16,402 nt of DNA from DASUPK01 sp046732465 (GTDB lineage Bacteria; Actinomycetota; Thermoleophilia; Solirubrobacterales; 70-9). Where the stretch lies: NCBI GenBank assembly GCA_046732465.1, contig JBKPND010000073.1:1-16402 (forward strand), in the 5' to 3' direction. Below the pieces are notes generated by a model, which had not been told where the DNA came from, did not search any database, and worked only from the letters and a program-made list of their open reading frames with translations. Positions 7,223 to 14,543 of this stretch are shown piece by piece; the first letter of the stretch is position 1; each line of letters starts with the position of its first letter. Both the position numbers and the translations under genes were made by a program.

Positions 7223-7404
7223 CCCTCCAGCTCCTCCTCGTCCTCCGCCAGAGGCACCACCTCGGAGGCGCAGGTGGTGCAGAGAACGCGGTCGCCCGGC
7301 GGTCCCTCGGTGAGGGCGGCCTGCTTCTCGGCGTCGGTGAGCCGTGCGCCGCAGTTGTCGCAGCGGTCGGGCAGCTGCTCGATGCTCCGCTCCTCGAGCT
7401 CCAC
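7219..7404 (-). CDS. Small zinc-ribbon protein
   Basis: 61 residues from GTG 7404-7402. Two CxxC pairs, C15-x2-C18 (CDNC) and C42-x2-C45 (CTTC), form a zinc-ribbon knuckle about 24 residues apart, followed by an acidic tail ending EDEEELEG. No signal peptide or membrane segment is visible. Similar tiny zinc-ribbon proteins occur widely without a known function; nucleic-acid or protein contact is a guess. The start is supported by TACACT exactly 6 bases upstream of the GTG, a leaderless arrangement. The TAG stop is nested with that of the convergent GH5 gene in a CTAG at 7219-7222. A hairpin separates it from the upstream array, so it is probably transcribed on its own. Confidence 0.72.
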   Translation of the reverse strand: MELEERSIEQLPDRCDNCGARLTDAEKQAALTEGPPGDRVLCTTCASEVVPLAEDEEELEG

Positions 7405-7410
7405 GAATCC

Positions 7411-7416
7411 AGTGTA
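7411..7416 (-). promoter_or_regulatory. Candidate leaderless -10 element for the zinc-ribbon gene
   Basis: TACACT on the minus strand, followed by 6 bases and then GTG 7404. It matches TANNNT and the spacing seen before four other GTG starts in the window. Confidence 0.5.
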
Positions 7417-7429
7417 TTGCTGACGGTGT

Positions 7430-7459
7430 GCGCCCCGGGCTGGCGGCCCCGGATGGCGC
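7430..7459 (-). terminator. Possible GC-rich hairpin terminator after the UDG-like gene
   Basis: GCGCC at 7430-7434 pairs with GGCGC at 7455-7459, and CCGGG at 7435-7439 pairs with CCCGG at 7448-7452. This gives about 10 base pairs, an 8-base loop and a 2-base AT bulge. It begins just past the UDG-like stop and precedes the zinc-ribbon promoter, a sensible place to end the long array. There is no T-run after it, so it would be non-canonical. Confidence 0.35.
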
Positions 7460-7460
7460 C

Positions 7461-8117
7461 CTAGTACGGCGGCAGCCGGTCGTACCAGTCCCCGAGCACC
7501 CGGAACGCCGACCAGAAACGCTGCTTCGCATCGTCGGTGTCCAGCGAGTCGTCGATGTCGGGCACGTAGAGCACGTCGATCGTCGGGGTGAGGGGCTGCA
7601 ACTCGCCCTCGCGGGGCTCGATCGGGTCCGCCAGCGGCAGCTCGAGGTCGTTCAGGGTCCGGAGCGCCTCCTCGCCCATCACGACGATCATGCTCGGCTG
7701 CACGATCGCGATCTCCTCGGCGACCCGGGCGATGCAGCCCTCCGAGGCCTGCGTCGGATCGGTGAGCGGGCATTTCGAGCAGAGTGTGCCGAAGACCACG
7801 ATCGGATCGATCGCGAGCCGTTTGAAGCTCTTCATCAGAGCGTTCCCGGCCCGGCCGTAGAAGGCCACACCCTCCTCGATCTCGGAGGCAGTGGCGGAGC
7901 CCTTCAACATGAGGATGTCGGCCTGGGGGTGACCGGAGCCCTGCACCGGCATCACGTTGCCGCGCGGGCAGTCCGCGCATTGCGAGAGCTCCCGGCCCAG
8001 GTCGTTGAGCTCCCGGATCGCGCGCTCGAGGTACTTCTCGCGGATCTCGTCGTCGGTTATGGATGACACGGCTCCCTGCCTCTTCTTCGGCCCGGCCCCG
8101 GCCCCTTGCGGGTGCAT
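7461..8117 (-). CDS. Degenerate UDG-superfamily Fe-S protein
   Basis: 218 residues. Cysteines C47, C50 (CADC), C116 (CSKC) and C128 (EGC) match the 4Fe-4S arrangement of family 4/5 uracil-DNA glycosylases, and FYGRAGNALM (86-95) and IVVMGEEAL fit the fold. The catalytic motifs are not intact. The usual GEAPG-type motif reads LKGSATASE (71-79), and the C-terminal HPS-type motif reads YVPDIDDS (184-191) without the His. It may therefore be a non-catalytic Fe-S DNA-binding relative or have another activity. The ATG at 8117 shares its A with the preceding TGA (TGATG, 8119-8115), indicating translational coupling. GTG 8069 is an alternative start. The reason for its linkage to lipid genes is unclear. 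Confidence 0.68.
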   Translation of the reverse strand: MHPQGAGAGPKKRQGAVSSITDDEIREKYLERAIRELNDLGRELSQCADCPRGNVMPVQGSGHPQADILMLKGSATASEIEEGVAFYGRAGNALMKSFKRLAIDPIVVFGTLCSKCPLTDPTQASEGCIARVAEEIAIVQPSMIVVMGEEALRTLNDLELPLADPIEPREGELQPLTPTIDVLYVPDIDDSLDTDDAKQRFWSAFRVLGDWYDRLPPY

Positions 8118-10051
8118 CAACTCTTGCCGGCGGAGCGGCGGCGATTGCCCGACCGCCGCCCGCCGTCCCGGGCGGCGAGTGAGCGTCCTCCCCGCCCGCC
8201 GCTCGTCTGGAGGAACTTGAGCGCCTGGACGTAGACCAGGTTCTTGTGTTTGCGGACGATGTCCGCCTCCCGCATCGACTCGAGAAACTCCCGAGCGCCG
8301 TCGAAGTCCCGCAGCCGGATCTTGACGCTGCCCAGGCCCTGCGCCACGTGGCTGTCCGAGCCCGCTCCGGGGACGATCGCGTACTTGCGGGCGAAGCGGA
8401 CCGCCTCCTCGTTGAACGCAGACAGGGCCACCCGAGGGTTGAAGACCTCGAGGATGTCGATCTCCTCGACCACCTCGAGCAGGTTCTCGTAGTCCGGGAC
8501 CGAGTGAAGCCTGTCGAAGGGGTGCGGGACGTAGACGAGCCCGCCCTGCCTCCGGATCTCAGCGATGGTCTCGGCCATCGACATCCCGCGCTCGATCCGT
8601 TCGCTCAGGAAGAGGCCGATCACCTCGCCCTCATGCGCGGTCTTCACCTCCTCGGCGACGATGACCTTGATCCCGCCGATGCCTGCCGCGATCTCCTGCG
8701 CCTCCAAGGCTCCCGAGATCTCGTTGTGGTCGGTGATCGCGATTGCGCCCAGCCCGCGCTCCTTGGCGGTCTCCAGCAGCAGCTGCGCGGGGGTGGCGCA
8801 GTCGGGAGAGTGGTCGGTGTGCATGTGCAGGTCGCAGTGGATGTACTCGCGTTCCTGGAGGCGGCGCCGGATCTCCGCATCCCCGGTGCCGTCGTGCCGC
8901 CTCGCGACCAGCCGGCGGTAGACCTCCTCGACCTGATCGGTCACCTCGCGCCAGGGGCGCGCCTCGGGGCCGGAGCGGGCGGCGGCGCGCAGCTCGTCTC
9001 GGAGCGAGGCATCGTGGCAGAGCCGTTCGAGCTGCGCCGCCAAGGTGAGCACGTCGCCGAGGGGGAAGAGCAATCCGCGCTCCCCCTCGGCGAGGAGCTC
9101 GCGGTAGATCTCCAGGTCCGAGGCGACCGGGACGGCGCCGGCGGCGAAGGCCTTCCTCACCAGCCCCGGGGCAGCCCGCACCCCGCCCGACGTCAGGCAG
9201 GCGATGTCCGCCCCGGCGAGGAACTCCGCCGGCTCGCCGTCCCGCGGGCGGACTACGCGGAGCCGTTCTCGAAGTTTCCGGCTGACACGGGCCAGTGGGT
9301 CCGTCGGCCCATCGAACCAGACCACCCCTTCCCAGTCGAGACTGTCGGGCAGCCTCCGGAGGGCCCGGAGCAGCAGGCGCAGCGCGCCGCGTTCCTCCTC
9401 CGCGCAGTAGGCGATTCGCACCCGACCAGCCGGCGGTGGCTCGATGGCGGGCTCGGCGACGTCGGCGCCGGGCCTGACCAGCTCGTATCGACCGGGGAAG
9501 AAGCGCTGGAGCAGCTCGCCCGTTGCCTCGTTGCTGGCCGTGCGCGCATCGATGCGACCGAAGAAGACCTCGACCACAAGGCGAGCGACCTGCGTGGAGA
9601 GCACCCGCTCCACCGGCTCGTGGAAGCTCGCCACATTGAGCGACAGCGAATGACGCAGTGCGGCCGAGCCGGTGCTGGGGGCGAAGGGCTCGTGGACGTG
9701 CACCACGTCGAGCGGGATACTGCCGAGCAGCCGCTCCAGAGCTCCGCTCACGTCGACCGGCAGCGGGGCCGGACGGCGCCGGGGCCCGCTCGGCAGAGGG
9801 ATGCTCTGCCCGATCGCGATCACCCGCGGGTTCTCGCGACGCCAGACGACCCCGGGGCTCTCCTGCGCCTCCCGGAGCAGCCGTCGGCTCTCACGAATCG
9901 CCTGGCGCGAATCCGAAGGGGCGATGATCAGGACTCGATGTCCCCGCTCGGCCAGCTCCGCGGAGGTGCGGGCGATGAACTCGTTGATCTTGTGCCGCTT
10001 CCCCCAGGGATGCGGAGTGACCTGTGCGATGGCCAGTGAGTCAGCGCTCAC
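8117..10051 (-). CDS. PimA-like glycosyltransferase fused to PHP phosphoesterase domain
   Basis: 644 residues. Residues 1-385 form a GT-B glycosyltransferase family 4 module. VHVHEPFAPSTGSAAL (117-132) and the SFHEP stretch closely recall phosphatidylinositol mannosyltransferase PimA. In the donor-binding half both glutamates of the EX7E motif are replaced (R292 and K300 before AFAAG), so sugar transfer is doubtful. Residues 403-600 form a PHP metal-phosphoesterase domain with all expected ligands: DLHMH (H409, H411), TDH (D441, H442), E467/E468, H473, H510, E535 and GSDSH (D566, H568). A basic tail (618-644) ends the protein. GTG 10051 is supported by TAAGCT 6 bases upstream. It lies 22 bases after ino1 and is coupled to the UDG-like gene. 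A phosphatase acting on an inositol lipid is my inference. Confidence 0.85.
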   Translation of the reverse strand: MSADSLAIAQVTPHPWGKRHKINEFIARTSAELAERGHRVLIIAPSDSRQAIRESRRLLREAQESPGVVWRRENPRVIAIGQSIPLPSGPRRRPAPLPVDVSGALERLLGSIPLDVVHVHEPFAPSTGSAALRHSLSLNVASFHEPVERVLSTQVARLVVEVFFGRIDARTASNEATGELLQRFFPGRYELVRPGADVAEPAIEPPPAGRVRIAYCAEEERGALRLLLRALRRLPDSLDWEGVVWFDGPTDPLARVSRKLRERLRVVRPRDGEPAEFLAGADIACLTSGGVRAAPGLVRKAFAAGAVPVASDLEIYRELLAEGERGLLFPLGDVLTLAAQLERLCHDASLRDELRAAARSGPEARPWREVTDQVEEVYRRLVARRHDGTGDAEIRRRLQEREYIHCDLHMHTDHSPDCATPAQLLLETAKERGLGAIAITDHNEISGALEAQEIAAGIGGIKVIVAEEVKTAHEGEVIGLFLSERIERGMSMAETIAEIRRQGGLVYVPHPFDRLHSVPDYENLLEVVEEIDILEVFNPRVALSAFNEEAVRFARKYAIVPGAGSDSHVAQGLGSVKIRLRDFDGAREFLESMREADIVRKHKNLVYVQALKFLQTSGGRGGRSLAARDGGRRSGNRRRSAGKS

Positions 10052-10057
10052 AGGCCG

Positions 10058-10063
10058 AGCTTA
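10058..10063 (-). promoter_or_regulatory. Candidate internal leaderless -10 element for the GT-PHP gene
   Basis: TAAGCT on the minus strand, then exactly 6 bases, then GTG 10051. It lies in the 22-base gap after ino1 and could allow separate transcription of the last two genes of the array. Confidence 0.42.
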
Positions 10064-10073
10064 CGGGGCGAAG

Positions 10074-11267
10074 CTACTTCGCCTTGGCCTTTGTCTTGGC
10101 CTTCGCCTTGCTCCCGCCCTTGCCGGCGGGAACACCCCGCTGACGGGCGTACTTGTCGATGAACTCCTCCGTCATCTCCCGCGCCACCGGATCGGGCCGC
10201 TGGTAGTGCGGGGATTTCATCAGGTAGCTCGAGGGACCGTCCAGCTGGCCGGCGACACCGTGGTTCAGCGCCAGCTTCACGATCCGTACGGCGTCGATGA
10301 CGATGCCCGCGGAGTTCGGCGAGTCCCAGACCTCGAGCTTGAGCTCGAGGTTGAGCGGCACGTCGCCGAAGGCCTTGCCCTCGACGCGGATGTGCGCCCA
10401 CTTGCGGTCGGTCAGCCACGGCACGTAGTCCGAGGGACCGATGTAGACGTCCTCGGGGGGCAGCTCGTGGTCCATGATCGAGGTGACGGCGTTGGTCTTC
10501 GAGATCTTCTTGGACTCCAGCCGCTCGCGCTCGAGCATGTTGTAGAAGTCCATGTTGCCGCCGACGTTGAGCTGGCTCGTGCGCTCCATGCGTACGCCGC
10601 GGTCGGCGAAGAGCCTCGCAAGCTGTCGGTGCACGATCGTGGCGCCGACCTGGGACTTGATGTCGTCGCCGATGATCGGTAGGCCCGCCTCCTCGAAGCG
10701 CCGGTCCCAGTAGTCCTCCCGGGCGATGAAGACCGGCAGGCAGTTGACGAACCCCACCCCGGCAGCCAGCGCCTGCTCGACGTACCACTTGGTCGCCTGC
10801 TCGGAGCCGACCGGGAGGTAGCAGACCAGCACGTCGGTCTGGGTGTCCTGGAGGATCCCGACGATGTCGGCCGTCTCGCCCGGGGCCTTGGTGATCTTCT
10901 CCTTCAGGTACTTGCCGAGGCCGTCGTGGGTCATTCCGCGGTGGACCTTGACGCCCAGCTTCGGCACGTCCGAGAACTTGTAGGTGTTGTTCTGGCCCGC
11001 CCAGATCGCCTCGGAGAGGTCCTTGCCGACCTTGTCCGCATCGATGTCGAAGGCGGCCGTGAACTCGATGTCGCGCACGTGGTAGCCGCCCAGATCCACG
11101 TGCATGAGGCCCGGAACCTGCTCAGCCGGGTCGGCGTCCTTGTAGTACTGGATGCCCTGCACGAAAGAGCTCGCGCAGTTGCCGACGCCGACGATCGCGA
11201 CCCGGACCTTGTCATCCCGGGCGCCGTTGCGGCGGGCGCCATCGGCTCTTCCATTCACGGTGCTCAT
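10074..11267 (-). CDS. ino1: Inositol-3-phosphate synthase
   Basis: 397 residues, close to the usual length of the actinobacterial enzyme. It converts glucose-6-phosphate to 1D-myo-inositol 3-phosphate with NAD in the cytosol. Diagnostic stretches are VAIVGVGNCASSFVQGIQYY (23-42, NAD-binding), the LPVGSEQATKWYVEQAL segment (151-167), GDDIKSQVGAT (200-210, active-site Lys), LNVGGNMDFYNML (233-245) and SKKISKTNAVTS (252-263, active-site lysines). The ATG at 11267 has AGGAGG 10 bases upstream. A lysine/alanine-rich tail (about 381-397, ending KAKAKTKAKAK) extends beyond the core fold. The gene follows the CDP-alcohol phosphotransferase by 62 bases and precedes the GT-PHP fusion by 22, placing it centrally in the predicted inositol-lipid array. 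Confidence 0.95.
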   Translation of the reverse strand: MSTVNGRADGARRNGARDDKVRVAIVGVGNCASSFVQGIQYYKDADPAEQVPGLMHVDLGGYHVRDIEFTAAFDIDADKVGKDLSEAIWAGQNNTYKFSDVPKLGVKVHRGMTHDGLGKYLKEKITKAPGETADIVGILQDTQTDVLVCYLPVGSEQATKWYVEQALAAGVGFVNCLPVFIAREDYWDRRFEEAGLPIIGDDIKSQVGATIVHRQLARLFADRGVRMERTSQLNVGGNMDFYNMLERERLESKKISKTNAVTSIMDHELPPEDVYIGPSDYVPWLTDRKWAHIRVEGKAFGDVPLNLELKLEVWDSPNSAGIVIDAVRIVKLALNHGVAGQLDGPSSYLMKSPHYQRPDPVAREMTEEFIDKYARQRGVPAGKGGSKAKAKTKAKAK

Positions 11268-11277
11268 CCTTGGGAAT

Positions 11278-11283
11278 CCTCCT
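11278..11283 (-). promoter_or_regulatory. Ribosome binding site of ino1 (AGGAGG)
   Basis: AGGAGG on the minus strand, 10 bases before the ATG at 11267, supports that start and shows ino1 is translated from a leadered or operonic mRNA. Confidence 0.6.
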
Positions 11284-11329
11284 CGATAAGAAGAATCAGC
11301 TCTGAAACCACACTCGCGCTGCTGGGGGG

Positions 11330-12031
11330 TTACACATCGTCGGCTGGAACCGCCTCCTGTGCCGGCGCCCGCTGCACTTCGGCGCCGAGCCGCCTGAGCT
11401 CGTTCCTGACGTGCCAGACGCGCTGAAACACTGTGAAAGCCGTCAGCGCCGCCATCGCGTAGATCGCCGGTGCCAGAAGGTCTGCGTCGAAGATCCCAGC
11501 TCCCTTTGCGAAGACGAGGCCGATCGACAGTATGACTACCCGAACCGGGCGCGTAGCCAACCCCACCTTGCACTCCACCCCGAGCGCCTCCGCTCGCGCA
11601 CGGGTGTAGGAGACCATCAGCGAACCGAGTACGACCACGACGCACATGGCCGCGGCGAACTCGTCTCCGGTGAGGGCGAAGCGGTACGCGACCGCGGTGA
11701 GCACGATGCCCTCCTCGATCCGGTCGAGGGTGGAGTCGAGAAAGGCCCCGAACAGCGTTCCCTTGCCCGATGCCCTCGCGTAGCGGCCGTCGAGGGTGTC
11801 CATCACCGAGCCCACGATGAAGGCGACGCCGCCGAGGAAGTAGAGCCCCTGCCAGATCAGGACCGCCGCCGTGAGGTTGCCGATCAGGCCGACCATGGAG
11901 ATCGCGTTGGGCGTGAGGCGGGAATCGATCAGTCGGGTTCGCATCGACGCCGAGAGGTCGGTGCCGCCGGTCGGTCCCCTGCCGGGCGCCGAGGGCCCGT
12001 TCCGGGGCAGGTCTCGCTGATCGATGGTCAT
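11330..12031 (-). CDS. CDP-alcohol phosphotransferase, probable phosphatidylinositol-phosphate synthase
   Basis: 233 residues with several membrane helices between about 42 and 200. The full signature D-xx-DG-xx-AR-x8-G-xxx-D-xxx-D is present (D78, D81, G82, A85, R86, G95, D99, D103), as expected for a metal-dependent CDP-alcohol phosphotransferase. SYTRARAEALG (141-151) followed by RPVRVVIL (161-168) recalls mycobacterial PgsA1, where these basic residues bind inositol phosphate. Next to ino1, the best reading is an enzyme joining CDP-diacylglycerol and inositol phosphate to make phosphatidylinositol phosphate. Phosphatidylglycerophosphate synthase is less likely. ATG 12031 (or the adjacent GTG 12034) is chosen; ATG 12067 would add 12 residues and sit 5 bases from the upstream stop. 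GGAGG lies rather far upstream. Confidence 0.87.
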   Translation of the reverse strand: MTIDQRDLPRNGPSAPGRGPTGGTDLSASMRTRLIDSRLTPNAISMVGLIGNLTAAVLIWQGLYFLGGVAFIVGSVMDTLDGRYARASGKGTLFGAFLDSTLDRIEEGIVLTAVAYRFALTGDEFAAAMCVVVVLGSLMVSYTRARAEALGVECKVGLATRPVRVVILSIGLVFAKGAGIFDADLLAPAIYAMAALTAFTVFQRVWHVRNELRRLGAEVQRAPAQEAVPADDV

Positions 12032-12072
12032 CACAAAACGGGTTGCGCCTCCGGCGCGCCCTCGCATATGCG

Positions 12073-12906
12073 TTATGCCGGGGCGGCCTCGGGCTCTGGC
12101 TGCGGTTCGAGGTCGCCGGTGGGAGCGCTGCGGGTCGCCGAACCGAAGGACCAGTCCGAGTTGAGCCGGGCGAGGAGCATAGCGACGCCGGTCGCGAGCG
12201 CGGCGGTGAGCAGCCCGAAGCCCGCGTCGAGCCAGAAGTGGTTGCCGCTGGCCACGACCACATACGTCATCAGGAGTGGATAGGCGAAGAAAGCGGCCTT
12301 GAGCAGGCGGCGCCGGACGAGCATCGCCAGCGACCCGGCGAGGATCACCGAGAGGCCGACGTGCATGGAGGGGACCGCGGCGAACGGGTTGAAGAGGGGG
12401 TCGCCCGGATTCGAGATCAGCGGGTCGTTTCCGGTCACGACACTCGACGGATCCAGGCCGAGCTCTGGTAGGAAGCGCGGAGGCGCGGTGGGGACGAACG
12501 CATAGCCGATCACCGAGATCGCCATCGCGGCGAAGACCGCGTTGCGGACGAAGCCGTAGCTGCCGCGGTAGCCGAAATAGAGGATCGCCAGCATCAGGCA
12601 GCTCCCCTTGAAGTGCAGGTTCGCGTAGCCCCAGCGCGCCACGTCGGCGGGCCAGCCCACGTCCAGCGCCCAGTGCTGCACGCTCGGCTCGATCAGCAGC
12701 CCGAGGGAGCGCTCGGCGCTGACCAGGTCGCGCGCGTGCGAGAAGGAGAGCCCCATGCTTCCGTCCACTGCGCCCCTGGCGTGACGCCACGCCCAATACG
12801 CGCCTGCGAGCAGGGCGAGCTGGAGGAGCAGGTCGAGGGGACCGCGTGGCAGCACCGCCGAAACGGATCTCGAGGTGCGGCGCGCGGCCCGACCCGCTGC
12901 CCGCAT
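12073..12906 (-). CDS. PAP2-superfamily membrane protein, Aur1/Ipt1-like (copy 1)
   Basis: 277 residues with about six membrane helices. It carries the PAP2/Aur1 catalytic pattern: PTAPPR (139-144), PSMH (S180, H182) and GNHFWLD (H223, D227). These His and Asp residues form the phosphotransfer site of Aur1-type inositol-phosphorylceramide synthases and lipid phosphatases. The family either hydrolyses lipid phosphates or moves a phospho-headgroup between lipids on the outer face of the membrane. Its place directly upstream of a probable PIP synthase and ino1 favours an inositol-lipid substrate. The ATG at 12906 shares its A with the TGA of the GT-C-like gene (TGATG). A Pro/Glu/Ala-rich tail (about 260-277) follows the last helix. 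A second copy lies at 14540. Confidence 0.85.
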   Translation of the reverse strand: MRAAGRAARRTSRSVSAVLPRGPLDLLLQLALLAGAYWAWRHARGAVDGSMGLSFSHARDLVSAERSLGLLIEPSVQHWALDVGWPADVARWGYANLHFKGSCLMLAILYFGYRGSYGFVRNAVFAAMAISVIGYAFVPTAPPRFLPELGLDPSSVVTGNDPLISNPGDPLFNPFAAVPSMHVGLSVILAGSLAMLVRRRLLKAAFFAYPLLMTYVVVASGNHFWLDAGFGLLTAALATGVAMLLARLNSDWSFGSATRSAPTGDLEPQPEPEAAPA

Positions 12907-14543
12907 CAGCGTCGCCCGCTTGATCGCGGGATCGTGGCCGGCGGATCGGACCCTGCGGAGCCGTACTGGATCACCGGCTCCTCATGGCAGCGGGGCCCCG
13001 AGCTGATCGCCCGTACCGGCGAGAAGTCAATGCCGACGCGGAAGCGCCCGGGCGTCTCGACGTCGAGCATCGTGTAGCCACCGGGCGCCTGCTCCACGCA
13101 GCCGGTTCCCTGCTCGATCGACCAGTACGGGGTCCAGTGCACCCTGACGAGGACGGTGCCCGGCGCGCTCGTGTCGACCACGAAGCCCTGCGGGCGCAGC
13201 TTCACCATCTTGCCGCCGATGGCCAGGGGCGACGGGTTGCGCACCTTGTAGACGGTCCAGTCGGAGCTCTTGTAAACCCAGTCGAGGTAGCGAGGCGGAC
13301 CCCGCTCGAGCATCCGCTTCTCCGGCCGTGCCGCGTAGTCGAGCGCGGCGTGCGGGACCGCGACGTAGCCGACGCCGAGGTCGTCGAGCCAGCTCCGGTA
13401 TTGCGGGCCGGTCAGTGGAGTCGACTGGTAGAAGAGCGGATTGAGCTTGCGATCGAGTTGCCGCTCCCAGCCTCGGGCGATGTAAATGCCGCGAGGGACG
13501 TACGCGGATTCCCAGTGGTGCTCCTCGGGGAGGACCTCCACCCGGTAGGCGTCATGGCGCGGCTGACCGCGCAGGTAGTCGATCAGCGGCGCGTAGAACC
13601 CTGGTTTCACCGAGGGTTGTGCGCTCACCTGCTCGAGATCCCTGACGACGGGTGACCACTGCCAGTAGATCAGGACCGGGACGAGCAGGACCAGGTAGAA
13701 GCGCTGCCTGCGCCAGAGCCCGAACGCGAGCACCGGGCCCAGCAGCAGCGAGCCCATCCGGGTGGCGTTTCCCCCCATCGGCGTCTGGATCAGAAAAGCG
13801 GCGGTGAGGGCGAGGCCGTAGGCGGCGACGCCGTAGCGGAGCAGCCGCTCCTCCGGCGGCAGGGCGACGAAGACCGCGATCGTCACCAGGATGGCCGGCT
13901 CGTAGCTCGAGAAGTCGAATGGCTCGGTGCCGCCCTCGGGGAACGCGGAGGACATCAGCACGGCCATCCCAACCGCGACCACGGCGAGTTCCAATCCCCT
14001 GCGGCTGCGCTCCGCGATGGCGCAGGCGACCACGCCGCAGGCGAGGAACAGCGCGGCCACGGGACTGGCCAGCGGAGTGAGGGCGGCGAAGAAGATTGCG
14101 AGCAGGCGATGCCCGCGCTGAGCCGACAGAACCGCGCCGAGCGCCACCGCCACGCCGAGCGCGAAGGTGAGCCGTCCGGTGAAGAGGCTGATCGAGGTCG
14201 CCGTCGCGAACCAGGCGACGCCGAGGCGGGCCCGGTCCCCGAAGCGCCGGTAGGCGATCGCCGAGAAGAGGAGCGACGCGACGACCGCGGATAGCACGCC
14301 CACGAGACGAGGCCCGATCAGAGCGCCCAGCGCCGGCAGCAGCAGTCCGTAGCCCGGCAGGTGATGGCCGCCGAACCAGAAGTTGTCCCAGGCAGAGAGG
14401 CCCTGGCTGTCGAACAGGCCCGAACGGAAGACCTGGGCGGCGTGGTCCGCGCTGTCCGGTTGAGCGATCAGATAAGCGGCACCGAGGGCAGCCGCCACCA
14501 GCCCCGGCTCGCCGTAGCGACGGAGCGCGACCCGGGCGGTCAA
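12906..14543 (-). CDS. Polytopic membrane protein, GT-C glycosyltransferase-like
   Basis: 545 residues. Many hydrophobic helices span residues 13-310, followed by a soluble region of about 230 residues. After the first helix come acidic residues D30/D33 and the conserved-looking AWDNFWFGGHHLPGYG (51-66), a pattern I associate with the first outside loop of GT-C fold transferases that use polyprenyl-phosphate sugars. I cannot name a family. The soluble tail contains beta-rich YRVEVLPEEHHW and WTPYWSIEQGTGC stretches. The start is a TTG whose TTGA overlaps the upstream stop by 4 bases; no better early start is evident. It is sandwiched between two Aur1-like genes with overlaps at both ends, so a role in glycosylating or exporting the lipid they handle is plausible but inferred. 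Confidence 0.72.
   Translation of the reverse strand: MTARVALRRYGEPGLVAAALGAAYLIAQPDSADHAAQVFRSGLFDSQGLSAWDNFWFGGHHLPGYGLLLPALGALIGPRLVGVLSAVVASLLFSAIAYRRFGDRARLGVAWFATATSISLFTGRLTFALGVAVALGAVLSAQRGHRLLAIFFAALTPLASPVAALFLACGVVACAIAERSRRGLELAVVAVGMAVLMSSAFPEGGTEPFDFSSYEPAILVTIAVFVALPPEERLLRYGVAAYGLALTAAFLIQTPMGGNATRMGSLLLGPVLAFGLWRRQRFYLVLLVPVLIYWQWSPVVRDLEQVSAQPSVKPGFYAPLIDYLRGQPRHDAYRVEVLPEEHHWESAYVPRGIYIARGWERQLDRKLNPLFYQSTPLTGPQYRSWLDDLGVGYVAVPHAALDYAARPEKRMLERGPPRYLDWVYKSSDWTVYKVRNPSPLAIGGKMVKLRPQGFVVDTSAPGTVLVRVHWTPYWSIEQGTGCVEQAPGGYTMLDVETPGRFRVGIDFSPVRAISSGPRCHEEPVIQYGSAGSDPPATIPRSSGRR

Noticed and set aside
5395..7464. Long plus-strand frame overlapping the LLM and GH5 genes
   Set aside because: It crosses two genes with clear family motifs in other frames and gives an Arg-rich product without motifs.
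8246..10039. Nearly 600-codon plus-strand open frame opposite the GT-PHP gene
   Set aside because: The minus-strand frame has full PHP ligands and PimA-like motifs. The plus frame has no recognisable domain and an Arg/Gly/Asp-rich shadow composition.
10074..11329. Riboswitch or attenuator upstream of ino1 in the 62-base gap
   Set aside because: I found only weak imperfect pairing around 11290-11310 and a normal AGGAGG site. The gap is too short for a known riboswitch class.
12063..12072. 10-base perfect palindrome CGCATATGCG
   Set aside because: It coincides with the alternative ATG of the CDP-alcohol phosphotransferase and the end of the Aur1-like gene. Without a second site or promoter beside it I do not call an operator.
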